Below are positions 34,918 through 45,704 of a stretch of 64,000 nucleotides of DNA, in pieces. This stretch comes from Dechloromonas denitrificans (GTDB lineage: Bacteria; Pseudomonadota; Gammaproteobacteria; Burkholderiales; Rhodocyclaceae): positions 868,001 through 932,000 of the forward strand of contig NZ_CP075185.1 of the NCBI RefSeq assembly GCF_020510685.1. The letters run 5' to 3'. The position numbers and the translations under genes were made by a program. The notes beneath the pieces were generated by a model. That model was not told where the DNA came from. It searched no databases and was given only the letters and a program-made list of their open reading frames with translations. Numbering within the stretch: position 1 is the first letter of the stretch; every line of letters begins with the position of its first letter.

Positions 34918-37305
34918 ATGTTCAATATTCGCGATTACAAGATCGGCACCCGCCTCATCATGACGACGATCGGGGCGCTTGTCCTGATGCTGGTGCTCGT
35001 CGGAATTGCCCTGTTCAGCTTGAAAACGATCGGCGATGAGGTCGAACTCATCGTCAATAACAACATCAAGAAAACCGAACTGACGGTCGATATGCGTACG
35101 CGCAATCTGCTGATAGGCCGGCATGTGCGGACGGCGCTGATCTACGAACAGCCGGACAAGCAGGAGCAGGAAAAGACTAACGCCGAGGCTGAACTGGCCA
35201 AGTATCTGGCAGCCGAAAGCCAGATTGTCGAGGCGACCGTTACGCCCCGCGACAAGGAAATCCTTGGCCGCATCCTGCCGGAGCGCCAATTGGCCGAAGC
35301 TTCGCTCAACCGGATGTTCGGGCTGATCAAGGCCGGCAACCGTTCGGATATCGAACAGCACTTCTTCGCCGACCTCCAGCCGAAGTTGCAGGGCTGGTAT
35401 GAGTCGATCGGCGACTATGCGCAAGCGCAACACGACAACAACGTCCGGAACGTGGCCGAGATCGACGATATCAAGTCGGGGGTGCAAACGACGATGCTGC
35501 TGCTGGTCCTGCTGGCGGTAATCGTGATGATTCCCTCCGGCATCTGGGTGACCCGGCAGATTACCGGTCCGATGCAGGAGGCCGTGGCAGTGGCCGAGGC
35601 GGTGGCGGCCGGCAACCTCGAAAACCGCATCGACAGCGCCGGCAAGGATGAAACGGCGCAATTGATGCTGGCGCTCGACAAGATGCAGGACGATCTGAAA
35701 CGGCGCACCGAAGCCGAGCATAAAGTGGCGGATGAAACCTTGCGCATCAAAGTCGCCCTCGACGTTTCCTCGAACAAGGTGATGGTTGCCAACCCCGACG
35801 GCGTGATCATCTACTGCAATGCTGCTGCTCAGGAAATGATGCAGTTGGCTGAAAACGACATCCGGAAGCAGTTGCCCAACTTCCGTGCCGATGCCATTCT
35901 CGGCTCGAATTTCGATCTCTACCACCAGCAACCGAGCCACCAGCGCAACGTACTGGCCCGGCTGACGGCCATCCATCGGACTGAAATCGTGATCGGTGGG
36001 CGCTATTTCAGTCTGGTCGCCAGCCCGATCGTCAATGGCCGCGGCGAGCGTCTCGGCAGCGTCGTCGAATGGCTGGATCGTACCGCTGAAGTCGAAATCG
36101 AGCGGGAGGTGGCGGGCATCATCAGTGCCGCCGTGGCCGGCGACTTCAGCCGGCGCCTCGATGCCGACAAGATGAGCGGCTTCTTCAAGCAAATATCCCA
36201 GGGGATCAACGATCTGCTGGCCGCCAACAGCCGTGCCCTCACCGATGTCGGCGAAATGTTGGCGCGGATGTCCGAGGGCGACCTGACGCAACGGATCGAT
36301 ACCGACTACCAAGGAATGCTCGGCAAGCTCAAGGACGACGCGAACGCGACGGTCGACCATCTGCAGGAAATCATTTTCTCGATCAAGGATGCGACCAACG
36401 CCATCAATACCGCCGCTCAGGAAATTGCTTCCGGCAATCAGGATCTGTCGAGCCGGACCGAAGAGCAGGCCAGCAGCCTGGAGGAAACAGCCTCCAGCAT
36501 GGAGCAGATCACCAGTACGGTGAAACAGAATGCCGACAATGCGCGGCAGGCCAACGAACTGGCCAGCAATGCCCAGGAGGTTGCGATCAAGGGCGGCGAA
36601 GTGGTCGGTCAGGTGGTCCAGACGATGAGCGCCATCCACCAGTCGAGCAACAAGATTGCCGACATCATCGGGGTGATCGACGGTATCGCTTTCCAGACCA
36701 ACATCCTGGCGTTGAATGCCGCCGTTGAAGCGGCACGGGCCGGCGAACAGGGGCGCGGTTTTGCCGTGGTGGCGACCGAGGTGCGCAATCTCGCCCAACG
36801 CAGTGCCGCAGCGGCCAAGGAAATCAAAGGCTTGATCTCCGATTCGGTGGACAAGGTCCAGACCGGCAACAAACTGGTCGACCAGGCCGGACGAACGATG
36901 GAAGAAGTGGTCGCCAGCATCAAGCGCGTCGCCCGGATCATGGTCGATATCTCGGAGGCCAGCCGCGAGCAGACCTCAGGTATCGAGCAGGTCAGTCTTG
37001 CAGTCAATCAGATGGACGACGTGACGCAACAGAATGCCGCCTTGGTTGAGGAGGCGGCGGCCGCGGCGGAAAGCCTCGAGGAGCAGGCCCGCAGCCTGAG
37101 CCGTTCGGTGGCGGTGTTCCGGCTGCCTGGTGACAGAGCCCCTGAGCCAAATAAAATGCATCTGGCGCACCGTGAACGGCCGCAGCTTGCTGCTGCCAAG
37201 TCCGTCTCTCCGCCGATATTGACCGCAAGAACCCCAAAAAAACTCCCGTCCGCCCAGATTTCGACACTTTCAGTGCAGGATGACGACGAATGGACCGAGT
37301 TCTAA
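34918..37305 (+). CDS. methyl-accepting chemotaxis protein with periplasmic four-helix-bundle sensor, PAS and tandem HAMP
   Basis: A 795-residue chemoreceptor. Helix 1 (about 15-37) and helix 2 (about 196-216) bracket a periplasmic four-helix-bundle sensor of about 160 residues. HAMP, a cytoplasmic PAS-like domain (about 280-390), two further HAMP-like segments (ending about 480) and the MA signalling domain follow. The kinase-contact hairpin is [20 protein letters not shown]. The C-terminus ends in DEWTEF, a CheR/CheB-tethering type pentapeptide with the Trp-x-x-Phe core. The ligand is unknown. The downstream half is very close to those of the next two receptors. Confidence 0.93.
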   Translation: MFNIRDYKIGTRLIMTTIGALVLMLVLVGIALFSLKTIGDEVELIVNNNIKKTELTVDMRTRNLLIGRHVRTALIYEQPDKQEQEKTNAEAELAKYLAAESQIVEATVTPRDKEILGRILPERQLAEASLNRMFGLIKAGNRSDIEQHFFADLQPKLQGWYESIGDYAQAQHDNNVRNVAEIDDIKSGVQTTMLLLVLLAVIVMIPSGIWVTRQITGPMQEAVAVAEAVAAGNLENRIDSAGKDETAQLMLALDKMQDDLKRRTEAEHKVADETLRIKVALDVSSNKVMVANPDGVIIYCNAAAQEMMQLAENDIRKQLPNFRADAILGSNFDLYHQQPSHQRNVLARLTAIHRTEIVIGGRYFSLVASPIVNGRGERLGSVVEWLDRTAEVEIEREVAGIISAAVAGDFSRRLDADKMSGFFKQISQGINDLLAANSRALTDVGEMLARMSEGDLTQRIDTDYQGMLGKLKDDANATVDHLQEIIFSIKDATNAINTAAQEIASGNQDLSSRTEEQASSLEETASSMEQITSTVKQNADNARQANELASNAQEVAIKGGEVVGQVVQTMSAIHQSSNKIADIIGVIDGIAFQTNILALNAAVEAARAGEQGRGFAVVATEVRNLAQRSAAAAKEIKGLISDSVDKVQTGNKLVDQAGRTMEEVVASIKRVARIMVDISEASREQTSGIEQVSLAVNQMDDVTQQNAALVEEAAAAAESLEEQARSLSRSVAVFRLPGDRAPEPNKMHLAHRERPQLAAAKSVSPPILTARTPKKLPSAQISTLSVQDDDEWTEF

Positions 37306-37335
37306 CAAACAAAGCAATCTGACGGATTAGTGCCA

Positions 37336-40161
37336 ATGCGAACCAACCTGCCTGTTACCGATGTGGAAATCCAGCTTGATGACCGTATCCTGATCGTTTC
37401 GAAAACCGATCTGAAGGGACGGATCACCTACATCAACAAGGATTTCGTCGATATCAGCGGCTTCTCGGAAGGCGAACTGATCGGCCAGCCGCACAACATC
37501 GTCCGCCACCCGGACATGCCCGTCGAGGCTTTCGAAGACATGTGGCGGGATCTGCAGGACGGTCGCCCATGGACCGGGATGGTCAAGAATCGCTGCAAGA
37601 ATGGCGATTATTACTGGGTGCTGGCGACTGCCACCCCAATCCGCGAAGATGGCCAGGCCGTCGGTTACATGTCGGTGCGCCGCAAGCCGGCGCGCCAGCA
37701 GATCGAAGCCGCCGAAAGTGCCTACCGCCTGTTCCGCGAGAAGAAGTCCGGCGCCCTGCAGATTCGCCATGGCGCGGTCGTCAAGGGCGGCGATGGCCTG
37801 CTGTCCGGCCTGTCGCTGAAGAGCAAATTGCTGGCCGGTTTCGGTACCTTGTTGTCGATGCTGGCGTTGATCGCCGGTCTGGGTATCTGGGGCATGGGGC
37901 AAACCAACGACGTGGTCGGCAACCTATACAAGCAGCGGATGCAACCGCTCGAGGCCTTGACGAGCATCGGCCAGCTGATGGCCGATAACCGTTCCCAGAT
38001 CCTGTTGTCGCTGCAGCACGATCCGAGCGGCCCCTATGCTGCCATGCACGATCATTCGCTCGACTTCCATCTCAAGCAACTCGAGGCGAATATCGCCGAA
38101 GTCAGTGCGCAATGGGCGGCCTACAAGCAGGCCGGCGGTTCGGCCGATGACCTCGAGCTGGAGGCCGCCTATGCCGCGGCCCGCCAGCGTTATGTCACCG
38201 AAGGGCTGCGCCCGGCTATGGCGGCACTGGCCGAGAATCGCTTTGACGAAGCCAACCGGATTCTTCTGAGCACGATCAATCCGACCTACACCGCAGCGGC
38301 GAAACAGGCGAGTGAGCTGTTCAAGCGTCAGGTGGCACATGTCCGGCTGGACATGGACGAGAGCACGCAGCGCTTTGCCGACACTCGTCTTTCGGTCATC
38401 CTGATCGTCGTGCTCGGCTTGTCCGGTGGGTTGTTGATCGCCGTCGCGCTTACCCGGTCGATTACCCGGCCGATTGACGAGATCATCGAAACCTTCCAGT
38501 CGCTGGCGAATGGCGACTACACCCGCAACCTGACCGTGCTGCGCAACGACGAGATGGGCAAGGTGCTGCAGGGGCTTCAGTCGATGCAGATCCAGCAAGG
38601 ATTCAATGTCGCGGAGAGCCAGCGCATCGCCAATGACAACCTGCGGATACAGATCGCGCTCGACTGCGTGGCGGCGAATTTGCGGATTGCCGATGACGAC
38701 GGGAAAGTCATCTACGCCAACAAAGGTCTGCTATCGACCTTGCGCACTATCGAAGGCGGTCTGCGCGAGACCATTCCCGGCTTTTCCGCCGATCGCTTCG
38801 TGGGCAGCAACATTGGCGATTTCTTCGATAATCCGGCCGCGGCCCTGCAAAGCTTGCGCGAATTGAAAAGCCCGCGCAGCGTCGAAATGCAGATCGGTGG
38901 CCGTATCTACAACGTGCTGACCAATCCGATTACCAACGACCGGGGGCAGCGACTGGGTACCGTCGGCGAGTGGGTCGACCGGACTGCCGAACTGAACGCC
39001 CAGCGTTTGGTTGCCGAGCTGATTCACCGCGCCTCTGCCGGGGATCTCGAAGCCCGTCTCGATACCGAGGTGCTGGAGGGGTTCTATCGGGAACTCGGCC
39101 TGGGCATCAACAATCTGCTCGAAACCAGCGGTTCGGCGATCGGCGAGATCGGCGGCCTGCTCGAGCGGATGGCCCGGGGCGATTTGACCCAGGTCATCAC
39201 GACCGACTACCAGGGAACCTTCGGCCGCTTGCGCGACGATGCCAATGCCACGGTCGGCAAGCTGCGCGAGCTGGTCGGCGAAATTCAGATGTCGGCCGAC
39301 ACCATCAATACGGCAGCCCGCGAAATCGCTTCCGGCAACCTGGATTTGTCGAGCCGTACCGAAGAGCAGGCGAGCAGCCTTGAGGAAACCGCTTCGAGCA
39401 TGGAACAGCTCACCGCCACAGTCCGCCATAATGCCGACAATGCCCGCCAGGCCCACGAATTGGCCGATAGCGCCCAGTCGGTTGCCGAGCAGGGCGGCGT
39501 GGTGGTCAGCAAGGTGGTCGATACGATGAGCTCGATCAATCAGGCCAGCCACAAGATCGCCGACATCATCGGGGTGATCGACGGCATTGCCTTCCAGACC
39601 AACATCCTGGCCTTGAATGCCGCGGTCGAGGCGGCGCGGGCCGGGGAGCAGGGGCGCGGCTTCGCCGTCGTCGCCACCGAGGTCCGTAACCTGGCGCAGC
39701 GCAGCGCGGCGGCCGCCAAGGAAATCAAGGGACTGATTTCGGACTCGGTCGATCGGGTCGAAGCCGGCAATCGTCTGGTCGATCAGGCCGGGCGGACAAT
39801 GGAGGAGGTGGTGACCAGCATCAAACGGGTTGCCCGGATCGTCACCGATATTTCCGAGGCCAGCCGCGAACAGAGCTCCGGCATCGAGCAGGTCAGTCTG
39901 GCGGTCAGCCAGATGGACGAGGTGACCCAGCAAAATGCCGCCCTTGTCGAACAGGCCGCTGCGGCGGCCGAAAGCCTGGAAGGCCAGGCGCGCCAGTTGT
40001 CGGTGGCGGTTGCGATATTCCAGGTCAACGCCGGTAGCGACCGTGTCCGGCGGCTCGCCGGGGCACCCGCTGAGGCTGACAGCCAGCCCGAAGCGGCCAG
40101 GGCGCGCCGCAAGCCGGCGGCCTTGCCGGCATCGCTCGACGACGAGTGGGCCGAGTTCTGA
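37336..40161 (+). CDS. Aer-like PAS chemoreceptor with periplasmic loop
   Basis: A 941-residue receptor with an N-terminal PAS domain of Aer type (about 1-120: [40 protein letters not shown]), which normally binds FAD for redox sensing. Helix 1 (about 170-193), a periplasmic helical domain of about 150 residues, helix 2 (about 345-368), HAMP, a second PAS and tandem HAMP precede the MA domain. The C-terminus ends DEWAEF. The ATG at 37336 is chosen over GTG at 37330 because RTNLPVT matches the Aer start; no strong ribosome site distinguishes them. Energy or oxygen taxis is inferred from the PAS domain. Confidence 0.9.
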   Translation: MRTNLPVTDVEIQLDDRILIVSKTDLKGRITYINKDFVDISGFSEGELIGQPHNIVRHPDMPVEAFEDMWRDLQDGRPWTGMVKNRCKNGDYYWVLATATPIREDGQAVGYMSVRRKPARQQIEAAESAYRLFREKKSGALQIRHGAVVKGGDGLLSGLSLKSKLLAGFGTLLSMLALIAGLGIWGMGQTNDVVGNLYKQRMQPLEALTSIGQLMADNRSQILLSLQHDPSGPYAAMHDHSLDFHLKQLEANIAEVSAQWAAYKQAGGSADDLELEAAYAAARQRYVTEGLRPAMAALAENRFDEANRILLSTINPTYTAAAKQASELFKRQVAHVRLDMDESTQRFADTRLSVILIVVLGLSGGLLIAVALTRSITRPIDEIIETFQSLANGDYTRNLTVLRNDEMGKVLQGLQSMQIQQGFNVAESQRIANDNLRIQIALDCVAANLRIADDDGKVIYANKGLLSTLRTIEGGLRETIPGFSADRFVGSNIGDFFDNPAAALQSLRELKSPRSVEMQIGGRIYNVLTNPITNDRGQRLGTVGEWVDRTAELNAQRLVAELIHRASAGDLEARLDTEVLEGFYRELGLGINNLLETSGSAIGEIGGLLERMARGDLTQVITTDYQGTFGRLRDDANATVGKLRELVGEIQMSADTINTAAREIASGNLDLSSRTEEQASSLEETASSMEQLTATVRHNADNARQAHELADSAQSVAEQGGVVVSKVVDTMSSINQASHKIADIIGVIDGIAFQTNILALNAAVEAARAGEQGRGFAVVATEVRNLAQRSAAAAKEIKGLISDSVDRVEAGNRLVDQAGRTMEEVVTSIKRVARIVTDISEASREQSSGIEQVSLAVSQMDEVTQQNAALVEQAAAAAESLEGQARQLSVAVAIFQVNAGSDRVRRLAGAPAEADSQPEAARARRKPAALPASLDDEWAEF

Positions 40162-40190
40162 GTGGTGATAATTGAGCGGAGGGCGGGGCA

Positions 40191-42536
40191 ATGAAGAAAA
40201 ATTTGCCGGTAACGGACCAGGAAGTCGTGCTCAGCCCCGACACGCTTATCGTTTCCAAAACGGACCTCAAGGGGATCATTACCTACGTTAATCGGGATTT
40301 TCTCGAAATCAGCGGGTTTGCCGAGGCCGAACTGATAGGCGAGCCACACAATCTGGTGCGTCACCCGGACATGCCGGTCGAGGCGTTTCGCGATCTGTGG
40401 GATACCTTGAAGCAAAATCGGCCATGGATGGGGTACGTCAAGAATCGCTGCAAGAATGGCGATTACTACTGGGTTGAAGCCAATGTGACGCCGATCTGGG
40501 AAAACGCTTCGGTTACCGGCTACATGTCGGTCCGGCGCCGCGCGGATCCGGCGGTTGTCCGCCAAGTTGACGAGGTTTATCGCCAGTTCCGCGAGAAGCG
40601 CCAGGGCCGGCTGCAGATTGTCAGGGGGGCGGCGGTTTCCGGCGGCGAAGGGTGGGCCGGCAAGCTGCGCGACATGGCGCTTTCGACCAAGCTGAATCTG
40701 GTCGGCCTATGCATGACGGCGATGCTGTTTATCCTCGGCTTTGCCGGCGATCGTCTCGGGGCCGGGGCACCGCTCATTGCGGTGGGCGGCTCAGTCATTG
40801 GTTTCGTGTTGTTGCGCCTGGTGGCGGCCGGCGTGCTGCAACCGCTCAGGGCGGTCAGCGATACTTTCCAGAAAATCGCTGCCGGCCAGTACGCCAACAA
40901 GTTCGATTTCAACCGTAATGACGAACTCGGCCAGGTCTTGCAGTCCATGCAAGCCATGCAGATCAAGCTCGGCTGTGACGTGGCGGAAGCCAATCGGATC
41001 GGCGAGGAGAATCTACGCGTCAGGATCGGTCTGGATAACGTGGCAACCAACGTGATGATCGCCGACGATGCGCTGAACATCATTTACATGAACCGGGCGA
41101 TACACGAGATGTTTGCCGCGGCGGAAAGCGATATCCGCAAGGACTTGCCGCAATTTTCCCGGGCTACGCTGATCGGCACCAATATCGATATTTTCCACAA
41201 GCATCCGGCGCATCAGCGCGGCCTGCTGGCCGGGCTAAGTGGCACGCATCGGGCGTTGATCGAACTGGGCGGCCGGACGTTCTCCCTGGCCGTGACGCCG
41301 GTGATCAATGAGCGTCGGCAACGCGTCGGGTTCGCCGTTGAATGGCTTGATCGTACGGCTGAAGTGGCGGTCGAGGAGGAGGTTGCCGACATTGTCAGCG
41401 GGGCGGCGCGCGGTGATTTTGCGCGGCGCGTTACGGTCGATGGTAAAAGCGGCTTCTTTTTGCGCCTGGCCAACGATCTCAATCAGCTGCTGACGATCAG
41501 CCAGCAAGGTCTCGATGACATCGCCCATGTGCTTGGCGCCATGGCCGACGGCGATCTGACCAAGACGATATCGGCCAATTACGAAGGGACTTTCGGGCGG
41601 CTGAAAGACGGTGCCAACCTGACGGTAAACCGTTTGCGCGAAATCGTCGATCACATCAAACAGTCGACGGATGCGATCAATACTGCGGCCAAGGAAATCG
41701 CCGCCGGCAACCAGGATCTTTCCAGCCGCACCGAAGAGCAGGCGAGCAGCCTGGAGGAAACGGCGTCGAGCATGGAGCAACTGACCAGCACCGTCAAACA
41801 GAACGCCGAGAACTCGCGGCAAGCCAATGAACTGGCCGGTAGCGCCCAGCAGGTCGCCGTCAAGGGCGGCGAAATCGTCGGGCAGGTTGTCCAGACGATG
41901 AGTGCCATTCACCAGTCGAGCAGAAAAATCGCCGAAATTATCGGCGTCATCGACGGCATTGCCTTCCAGACCAATATCCTGGCCCTCAACGCTGCAGTCG
42001 AAGCGGCCCGGGCAGGCGAGCAGGGGCGCGGCTTCGCCGTCGTGGCGACCGAGGTGCGCAACCTGGCCCAGCGTAGTGCGGCGGCGGCCAAGGAAATCAA
42101 GGGCTTGATCTCCGATTCCGTCGAAAAAGTCGAAACCGGCAATAAACTGGTCGACCAAGCGGGGCAGACCATGGAAGATGTGGTGGGCAGCGTCAGACGC
42201 GTCGCCACGATCATGGCCGACATTTCCGCGGCCAGCCGCGAACAGAGTTCAGGCATCGAGCAGGTCTGCCTCGCGGTGACTCAGATGGATGAAGTGACGC
42301 AGCAGAACGCGGCGCTGGTCGAACAGGCGGCGGCGGCAGCAGAGAGCCTTGAAGAGCAGGTGTACAGCCTGGCCGAGGCCGTATCGGTATTTCAGCTGAC
42401 CGAGAGCGGGCCGGTCCGGGAAATGGCGAGCCGGGTGTCACCGGGACGACAACAACAATCCAGGGCGGAGCGGCTGGGCGCCAGGAAGGCGCCGGCGCTT
42501 CCGGCCTCTTTGGACGATGAATGGGAGGAGTTTTGA
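40191..42536 (+). CDS. Aer-like PAS chemoreceptor without periplasmic domain
   Basis: A 781-residue receptor with the same Aer-type N-terminal PAS as its neighbour (LPVTDQE start, [19 protein letters not shown]). Two close membrane helices (about 165-210) leave almost no periplasmic loop, so sensing must be cytoplasmic. HAMP, a second PAS (about 275-390), tandem HAMP and the MA domain follow. It ends DEWEEF. GGAGGG lies 7 bp before the ATG. The cheR start is 2 bp after its stop. Redox or aerotaxis sensing is likely but not proven by the sequence. Confidence 0.92.
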   Translation: MKKNLPVTDQEVVLSPDTLIVSKTDLKGIITYVNRDFLEISGFAEAELIGEPHNLVRHPDMPVEAFRDLWDTLKQNRPWMGYVKNRCKNGDYYWVEANVTPIWENASVTGYMSVRRRADPAVVRQVDEVYRQFREKRQGRLQIVRGAAVSGGEGWAGKLRDMALSTKLNLVGLCMTAMLFILGFAGDRLGAGAPLIAVGGSVIGFVLLRLVAAGVLQPLRAVSDTFQKIAAGQYANKFDFNRNDELGQVLQSMQAMQIKLGCDVAEANRIGEENLRVRIGLDNVATNVMIADDALNIIYMNRAIHEMFAAAESDIRKDLPQFSRATLIGTNIDIFHKHPAHQRGLLAGLSGTHRALIELGGRTFSLAVTPVINERRQRVGFAVEWLDRTAEVAVEEEVADIVSGAARGDFARRVTVDGKSGFFLRLANDLNQLLTISQQGLDDIAHVLGAMADGDLTKTISANYEGTFGRLKDGANLTVNRLREIVDHIKQSTDAINTAAKEIAAGNQDLSSRTEEQASSLEETASSMEQLTSTVKQNAENSRQANELAGSAQQVAVKGGEIVGQVVQTMSAIHQSSRKIAEIIGVIDGIAFQTNILALNAAVEAARAGEQGRGFAVVATEVRNLAQRSAAAAKEIKGLISDSVEKVETGNKLVDQAGQTMEDVVGSVRRVATIMADISAASREQSSGIEQVCLAVTQMDEVTQQNAALVEQAAAAAESLEEQVYSLAEAVSVFQLTESGPVREMASRVSPGRQQQSRAERLGARKAPALPASLDDEWEEF

Positions 42537-42538
42537 CC

Positions 42539-43441
42539 ATGATAGATCTCAAAAAGCCGGGGTTTCCTCCGTCCTCAACAACTAGTTCCTTGACGGGGGG
42601 CTTGCCGCCCCGCGAGCAGGGGGCGCGGGAATTCGTTTTTTCCGCCGCTGATTTCGAACGGGTTCGCAAGCTGATTTATCAGCACGCCGGCATCTCGTTG
42701 TCGCCGGTCAAGCAGGACATGGTGTATTCGCGGCTGGCCCGCCGTCTTCGGGCGACCGGCAAACAGACTTTTGTCGATTATCTCGATGCCCTGGAAAAGA
42801 ACGGCGGCGATGAATGGGAGCGTTTCGTCAATTCATTGACCACCAACCTGACCTCGTTTTTCCGCGAACCGCATCACTTTCCGATTCTTGCCGAACACCT
42901 GCGGCAAATCGGTACGCGGCGCCCGATCCGTATCTGGTGTTCGGCGGCATCGACTGGCGAAGAGCCTTATTCGATCGCCATAACGGTGGCCGAAACCTTC
43001 GGTACCAATACCTCGCATGTCTCGATCGTCGCCTCCGATCTTGATACCAACGTGCTGGCAACTGCCCGGAAAGCTGTCTATCCGCTTGAGCGGGTCGAGA
43101 AACTTTCGCCGGAGCGTTTGCGCAAGTTTTTCATGCGCGGAACCGGTAGCCAGGAAGGCTATGTCTCCGTCCGGCCCGAGTTGAAGGACATGATCGAGTT
43201 TCAACGGGTCAATCTGCTGGATGCGCACTATTCGGTCAAAGGGCCGCTCGACATCATCTTCTGCCGCAATGTGATGATCTATTTCGACAAGCCGACCCAG
43301 TACAAGATACTTTCCCGATTTGCGCCCATGCTGCAGCCGGATGGTTTGATGTTGGCTGGGCATTCGGAGAGTTTCTTGCACGCGGCCGATCTGTTCAAGT
43401 CGTTGGGCAAGACGGTCTACGCCCTGGCCAAGCCCAGGTAG
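42539..43441 (+). CDS. cheR: chemotaxis protein methyltransferase CheR
   Basis: A 300-residue S-adenosylmethionine-dependent enzyme that methylates receptor Glu residues. Family segments are NSLTTNLTSFFREPHHF, IRIWCSAASTGEEPYS (SAM pocket) and IIFCRNVMIYFD. The ATG at 42539 is chosen because GGAGGAG lies upstream inside the previous stop region; an in-frame ATG at 42521 would overlap the receptor. A 40-residue Ser/Pro/Gly-rich N-terminal extension precedes the conserved core. Confidence 0.95.
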   Translation: MIDLKKPGFPPSSTTSSLTGGLPPREQGAREFVFSAADFERVRKLIYQHAGISLSPVKQDMVYSRLARRLRATGKQTFVDYLDALEKNGGDEWERFVNSLTTNLTSFFREPHHFPILAEHLRQIGTRRPIRIWCSAASTGEEPYSIAITVAETFGTNTSHVSIVASDLDTNVLATARKAVYPLERVEKLSPERLRKFFMRGTGSQEGYVSVRPELKDMIEFQRVNLLDAHYSVKGPLDIIFCRNVMIYFDKPTQYKILSRFAPMLQPDGLMLAGHSESFLHAADLFKSLGKTVYALAKPR

Positions 43442-43451
43442 AAGGGGAGAC

Positions 43452-44057
43452 GTGGCGCACGCCTACGACGAGCATCTGGCCAGCAATCGTTACCATGATC
43501 GGAACTTCGGGCTGGAGGCAGCGAAGATTTTGCCCGGGGAGTACTTCGTCTCCGAAAGCGGGATGCTGCTGGTAACGGTCCTTGGCTCATGTGTTGCCGC
43601 CTGCATTCGCGATACCGATGCCGGCGTTGGCGGGATGAATCATTTCATGTTGCCCGATGACGGCGGGCGGGAGACAGTCGGTTCTTCGGCACGCTATGGC
43701 ACTTATGCCATGGAAGTGTTGATCAATCATCTGCTCAAAATGGGCGCCCGACGCAATCGCCTGGAGGCCAAGGTTTTCGGTGGTGGGGCGGTTCTGGCGA
43801 GTCTGTCGAGCAGCAATGTCGGCGTGCGCAATGCCGAGTTCGTGCTGAATTACCTGAAGACAGAAAAAATTCCTGTCGTGGCCAAGGATTTGCTTGATTC
43901 ATATCCACGAAAAGTCTATTACTTTCCGCAAACTGGGCGTGTTCTGGTAAAGAAGTTGCACCGGGTGCACAATGAAACCTTGTTCAGTCGCGAACGCGAC
44001 TACAAGGAGCGTCTGTCAAGCGCCAAGGTGGAAGGCGATATCGAATTGTTCATTTGA
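43452..44057 (+). CDS. cheD: chemoreceptor glutamine deamidase CheD
   Basis: A 201-residue deamidase that converts receptor Gln to Glu, adjusting methylation sites. The catalytic Cys is in LGSCVAACI, and His in GGMNHFMLP. GTG start with GGGGAGA before it. It lies between cheR and cheB. Confidence 0.94.
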   Translation: MAHAYDEHLASNRYHDRNFGLEAAKILPGEYFVSESGMLLVTVLGSCVAACIRDTDAGVGGMNHFMLPDDGGRETVGSSARYGTYAMEVLINHLLKMGARRNRLEAKVFGGGAVLASLSSSNVGVRNAEFVLNYLKTEKIPVVAKDLLDSYPRKVYYFPQTGRVLVKKLHRVHNETLFSRERDYKERLSSAKVEGDIELFI

Positions 44058-44096
44058 TATGTTTTCCCCGATATAAATACCCAATTTATCCAATCT

Positions 44097-45164
44097 ATGC
44101 CGAAAAAAACCCGAGTATTGATCGTTGATGATTCCGCAACAATGCGCAGCGTGCTGGCTGAGATGATCAATGCTACGCCGGATCTGGAGGTTGTCGGCAT
44201 GGCTCCCGATGCTGTCGTTGCCCGTGAAATGATCAAGGCGCTCAATCCTGATGTGCTGACGCTCGATTTCAATATGCCGAAGATGGATGGCGTGGAGTTT
44301 CTCGATCGTCTGATGCGTCTGCGGCCGATGCCGGTGGTGATGGTTTCATCCTTCACCGAAGCCGGGTCGGAGACGACATTGAAAGCGCTTGAGCTGGGGG
44401 CGGTCGATTTCATCGGCAAACCGCGAGCCGACGGCAGTAAACGCATGGAAGACTACGCGGAGGAACTGACCGAGAAAATTCGCGGCGCCCGGGGGGCCCG
44501 GGTTCGCCGTTTGTCGACGCCGCATGCCGGGGCGTCGTCTCCGGCGCCGCTCCCGTCATCTGCTTCCCCGACGTCGCCGGCGCGCAGCATGCCGAGCGGC
44601 AAAATCCTTTTCGTCGGCGCGTCGACCGGCGGAACCGAGGCGATCAAGGATTTTCTCCTCGGGCTTCCCGCCGATTGTCCGCCTGTTCTGATCGTTCAGC
44701 ATATGCCGGAGGCGTTTACCGCCTCCTTCGCTCGCCGTCTTGATGGCCTTTGCGCGCCCCGCGTATTGGAAGCCCAAGGAAATGAAAAGGTCGAATCGGG
44801 GAAAGTGTATATCGCACCCGGGCACTCCCATTTGAGGATCCGCCGCACGCCGTCGGGTTATGTTACCGAGTTGCTTGCGACGGAACCGGTGAACCGGCAT
44901 CGGCCTTCGGTCGACGTGCTTTTCGATTCGGCTGCCAGCCTGGTCGGGCGGCAAGCCATCGGCGTCATTCTCACCGGAATGGGCAAGGATGGTGCACAAG
45001 GATTGCTGCGCATGCGTCAGTCCGGCGCTCGTACCTTCGGGCAGGACGAGGCGAGCTGCGTGGTATATGGGATGCCGCGCGAAGCTTTTCTGATCGGGGC
45101 TGTCGAGGAACAGTGCGGGCTTGACGACATTTCCAAGCGCGTTTTGCAGGCGGCGAGCCGCTAG
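44097..45164 (+). CDS. cheB: chemotaxis response regulator protein-glutamate methylesterase CheB
   Basis: A 355-residue enzyme that removes methyl groups from receptors when phosphorylated. The receiver domain has Asp57 (LTLDFNMPKMDG); a Ser/Pro/Ala linker (about 140-165) leads to the esterase with Ser in GASTGGTEA, His in HMPEAFTASF and Asp in GMGKDGAQG. No strong ribosome site is seen before the ATG; the gap to cheD is 39 bp. Confidence 0.96.
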   Translation: MPKKTRVLIVDDSATMRSVLAEMINATPDLEVVGMAPDAVVAREMIKALNPDVLTLDFNMPKMDGVEFLDRLMRLRPMPVVMVSSFTEAGSETTLKALELGAVDFIGKPRADGSKRMEDYAEELTEKIRGARGARVRRLSTPHAGASSPAPLPSSASPTSPARSMPSGKILFVGASTGGTEAIKDFLLGLPADCPPVLIVQHMPEAFTASFARRLDGLCAPRVLEAQGNEKVESGKVYIAPGHSHLRIRRTPSGYVTELLATEPVNRHRPSVDVLFDSAASLVGRQAIGVILTGMGKDGAQGLLRMRQSGARTFGQDEASCVVYGMPREAFLIGAVEEQCGLDDISKRVLQAASR

Positions 45165-45240
45165 TTTTTTGGGGCTTGTCGCTGATGGACAAAGTATTAC
45201 ACTAAGTATCGATTCAGATTTCACAAAAATAGGAAATCAA

Positions 45241-45546
45241 ATGCACGCAAATGTTCTCACGGAAGCTGGAAAAACAGTGATCAAACTGACCGGCAGGTTC
45301 GACTTCAACACCCATCGCGAGTTTCGCGGCGCCTATGAACCACTGGTCGGCGATCCGACGATTCGCACCGTGGTTGTTGATCTGTCGGGGGTCGACTACC
45401 TCGATAGTTCGGCGCTCGGCATGCTGCTGATGTTGCGCGACAAGTTGGGGGGAGCCAACAAGGAGGTTGCACTGGCCGGAGTTCGTGGTAACGTAAAGCA
45501 AGTGCTAGATATTGCCAATTTTAGTAAATTATTCCCAATTTTGTAA
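45241..45546 (+). CDS. STAS-domain anti-sigma-factor antagonist
   Basis: A 101-residue cytoplasmic STAS protein. The signature VDLSGVDYLDSSALGMLLML contains the Ser that partner kinases phosphorylate. The ATG at 45241 has AGGAAATCAA before it; the longer open frame upstream has no ribosome site and overlaps cheB. It lies between cheB and cheV. Similar proteins in pseudomonads bind the anti-sigma factor FlgM, so regulation of motility is plausible. No partner kinase or phosphatase is adjacent. Confidence 0.88.
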   Translation: MHANVLTEAGKTVIKLTGRFDFNTHREFRGAYEPLVGDPTIRTVVVDLSGVDYLDSSALGMLLMLRDKLGGANKEVALAGVRGNVKQVLDIANFSKLFPIL

Positions 45547-45704
45547 GATAATGACTCCTGTGGTCGTTGCTGTGGAATGTGGGGAGCAGTGGTATGCGCC
45601 AGGGGGCCGTGATTTATCGGCCATGGAAAAGCGTGTATTCTAGATATCGCTTGGGTCGATAAGCAGACCACTAGGCCGATTGCAAGACGTGCGAGGGAAT
45701 GACG

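Noticed and set aside
45640..45668. Possible sigma28 promoter before the first cheV
   Set aside because: GTCGATAA resembles the -10, but the -35 at correct spacing matches only 3 of 8 bases.
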